NCBI GenBank assembly: GCA_038043285.1
Contig: JBBTCJ010000161.1
Location: 1-26,223 of the forward strand
Source: JBBTCJ01 sp038043285
GTDB lineage: Bacteria > Planctomycetota > Phycisphaerae > UBA1845
DNA: 26,223 nucleotides
Direction of reading: 5' to 3'
The notes under the pieces are model-generated. The model saw only the letters and a list, made by a program, of their open reading frames with translations, ran no database searches and had not been told where the DNA came from. The position numbers and the translations under genes are program-made. Shown piece after piece: positions 25,097-26,223 of this stretch. Numbering within the stretch: position 1 is the first letter of the stretch; the number at the start of each line of letters is the position of its first letter.

Positions 25097-26011
25097 ATGA
25101 AGCGCTCATGGACTCGCACGACGACGGTCGGATTCCTCGCGGTGCTGTCAGCGGCGTCCACCGCGTCAGCCGGCGCCGTCGACGAGGCGGCGCTGGCCGC
25201 AACCATGCTTGGCTTCGATCTCCAGGGTCGGCACAACCTCGCCAGCGGCGGAATCGACTTCGTCGCCAACCAGAGCTTCAACGGATCGACGCTCGATTTC
25301 GGCGCGGGCGATCTGACGGTGCAGGGACCGCTCTCTTTCAGCCTCAACACCGGCGGTCGAATCGTCCCCACGCTGGACCTGTCACTGACCACCGCCGTGA
25401 ACGCCGACGCATCGGCCACGCCGCTGAGCTACAACCTCTCCCTTGACCCGGCGAACAATCCGATCGACGTCAGCGGCAATCTCCTGCTCGACGCGAACTT
25501 CTCCATCAACCGGATGGGTTTCTATGACCTGGACATTACCGCCTCCTCGCGCCAAACGGTCCACCACGGCAATGACCCGCTGAACGACGTTCAAAACGAT
25601 TTCGACGTCGGCCCGGTCCGCATCGCGGGGAACGTCTACCTTGACCTGCTTGCGGCCGTGACCGATCCGATCTTTGACGCCAACGGGCGTCCCAATCCGT
25701 TTGCCCAACTTTCCGAGCAGGCGAAGTTTCCGGACGTTTCGCGGCTGGCAGCCGACGAGCTGCAAGGGGCGCTGGCTTCCGGGTTGGGCGATTCAGCGAC
25801 GGCTTCGCTGATGCAGCTTCTTGCCGGCACGACGTCCGACCCCTCCATCTCGGCGACGAGCCTGGGCGTGGATTCGGCGCTTTCGTCCCGCCGCTTCGGG
25901 AATGCCGGCTCCAACGTGGTTCCCGAGCCGACCGTACTCCTTCTGATGCTGGTCGGCCTACCCGTCGTGCTAACCCGACGCGCTTCGCCGCGTCGACACG
26001 CCGCACGCTAG
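25097..26011 (+). CDS. PEP-CTERM sorting-signal protein
   Basis: The 304-aa exported protein has an N-terminal signal peptide (basic 'MKRSWTRTTT', hydrophobic run, 'ASTASAG' cleavage region). The C-terminal sorting tag is VPEP followed by a hydrophobic helix ('TVLLLMLVGLPVVLT') and an Arg-rich end. The tag directs processing by an exosortase/archaeosortase-type enzyme, not encoded here. The middle is low in Cys and rich in Asn, Asp, Ser and Leu, and looks like a beta-rich surface or extracellular-matrix protein of unknown function. Start ATG at 25097; no strong ribosome site is visible. A hairpin repeat begins directly after the stop and may end transcription. Confidence 0.82.
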   Translation: MKRSWTRTTTVGFLAVLSAASTASAGAVDEAALAATMLGFDLQGRHNLASGGIDFVANQSFNGSTLDFGAGDLTVQGPLSFSLNTGGRIVPTLDLSLTTAVNADASATPLSYNLSLDPANNPIDVSGNLLLDANFSINRMGFYDLDITASSRQTVHHGNDPLNDVQNDFDVGPVRIAGNVYLDLLAAVTDPIFDANGRPNPFAQLSEQAKFPDVSRLAADELQGALASGLGDSATASLMQLLAGTTSDPSISATSLGVDSALSSRRFGNAGSNVVPEPTVLLLMLVGLPVVLTRRASPRRHAAR

Positions 26012-26013
26012 TA

Positions 26014-26102
26014 CTCCATCGCAGCCAAAGTTGCGGGTTGGGTGCCCCAGCCCTTGGGCTGGGGGACTGAAAGTTCCCGCTCTTCGTCCGTCCCCCACCG
26101 CG
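26014..26102. repeat. Dispersed hairpin repeat, copy 2
   Basis: Same element as at 24700-24788, same orientation. It starts 2 bases after the PEP-CTERM stop codon. The CCCCAGCCC-TT-GGGCTGGGG stem is intact (26045-26064). The second stem is imperfect here (CCCCCACCGCGG...TTGGGGG). It may double as a transcription terminator, although no T-tract follows the stem. Confidence 0.85.
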
Positions 26103-26146
26103 GCTTCCTTGGGGGACGCAGGCCGTCTACAATGGTCCTCCGCATT

Positions 26147-26220
26147 GGGCGATTAGCTCAATTGGCCAGAGCGCCTGCCTTACACGCAGGAGGTCACAGG
26201 TTCAAGTCCTGTATCGCCCA
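26147..26220 (+). tRNA. tRNA-Val (anticodon TAC)
   Basis: A full cloverleaf can be folded: acceptor GGGCGAT with ATCGCCC, D-arm GCTC with GAGC, anticodon stem CCTGC with GCAGG around loop CTTACAC (anticodon TAC), and T-arm ACAGG with CCTGT around TTCAAGT. The discriminator base is A and no CCA is encoded. The gene is complete, 74 bases long. Confidence 0.97.
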
Positions 26221-26223
26221 GTC

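Noticed and set aside
24700..26102. CRISPR array
   Set aside because: Only two repeat copies, 1.3 kb apart with a gene between them; no regular spacers.

Overview
The window is high-GC DNA from what looks like a member of the Planctomycetota (Phycisphaerae-like or a related lineage). Pointers are two secreted proteins with VPEP-type PEP-CTERM sorting tails, a 'DCNGN' calcium-loop motif typical of planctomycete exported proteins, an ECF sigma/anti-sigma/exported-protein set, and dispersed hairpin repeats. No 16S gene or other decisive marker is present, so the phylum call is an inference.

Layout, left to right. (1) 376-3969, minus strand: ECF sigma factor, zinc-finger anti-sigma factor and a secreted PDZ-like protein, probably one transcript. 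(2) 4115-7781, plus strand: smpB, an MFS transporter, a conserved hypothetical and a lipoprotein. (3) 7804-16793, minus strand: a tightly packed seven-gene operon, which is the main content of the window. It encodes an Rrf2 regulator, an exported protein joining two cytochrome c domains to an NxrC/EbdC-type heme domain, a Tat-exported molybdopterin subunit closely resembling nitrite oxidoreductase NxrA, a 107-aa unknown, the four-cluster Fe-S subunit NxrB, a TorD-type chaperone and a 263-aa unknown. (4) 17262-18368, plus strand: a PA0069-type radical SAM protein. (5) 18382-24687, minus strand: a TIM-barrel isomerase-like protein, a small lipoprotein, an SLC13-type permease with two RCK_C domains, cstA, and a rearranged PEP-CTERM/VWA open frame followed by a duplicated cstA 3' end. 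(6) 25097-26220, plus strand: a second PEP-CTERM protein and tRNA-Val(TAC).

How the operon probably works (inference from family knowledge): the catalytic alpha subunit carries bis-MGD and one Fe-S cluster and is folded with help from the TorD-like chaperone. It is exported by Tat together with the beta subunit. Electrons pass through the beta-subunit clusters to the gamma heme domain and then to the two fused c-type cytochrome domains. No quinol-oxidising membrane subunit (NarI-like) is encoded, so the partner is likely a periplasmic cytochrome c. That fits nitrite oxidation, but a nitrate-reducing or other oxyanion-reducing direction cannot be excluded. The Rrf2 protein has three Cys that could hold an Fe-S cluster, and a perfect 8-4-8 inverted repeat sits 23 bases before its start, so the operon may respond to nitric oxide, iron or redox state.

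No hydrazine synthase or hydrazine dehydrogenase gene is in the window, and the base composition is unlike known anammox genomes, so this should not be read as an anammox locus.
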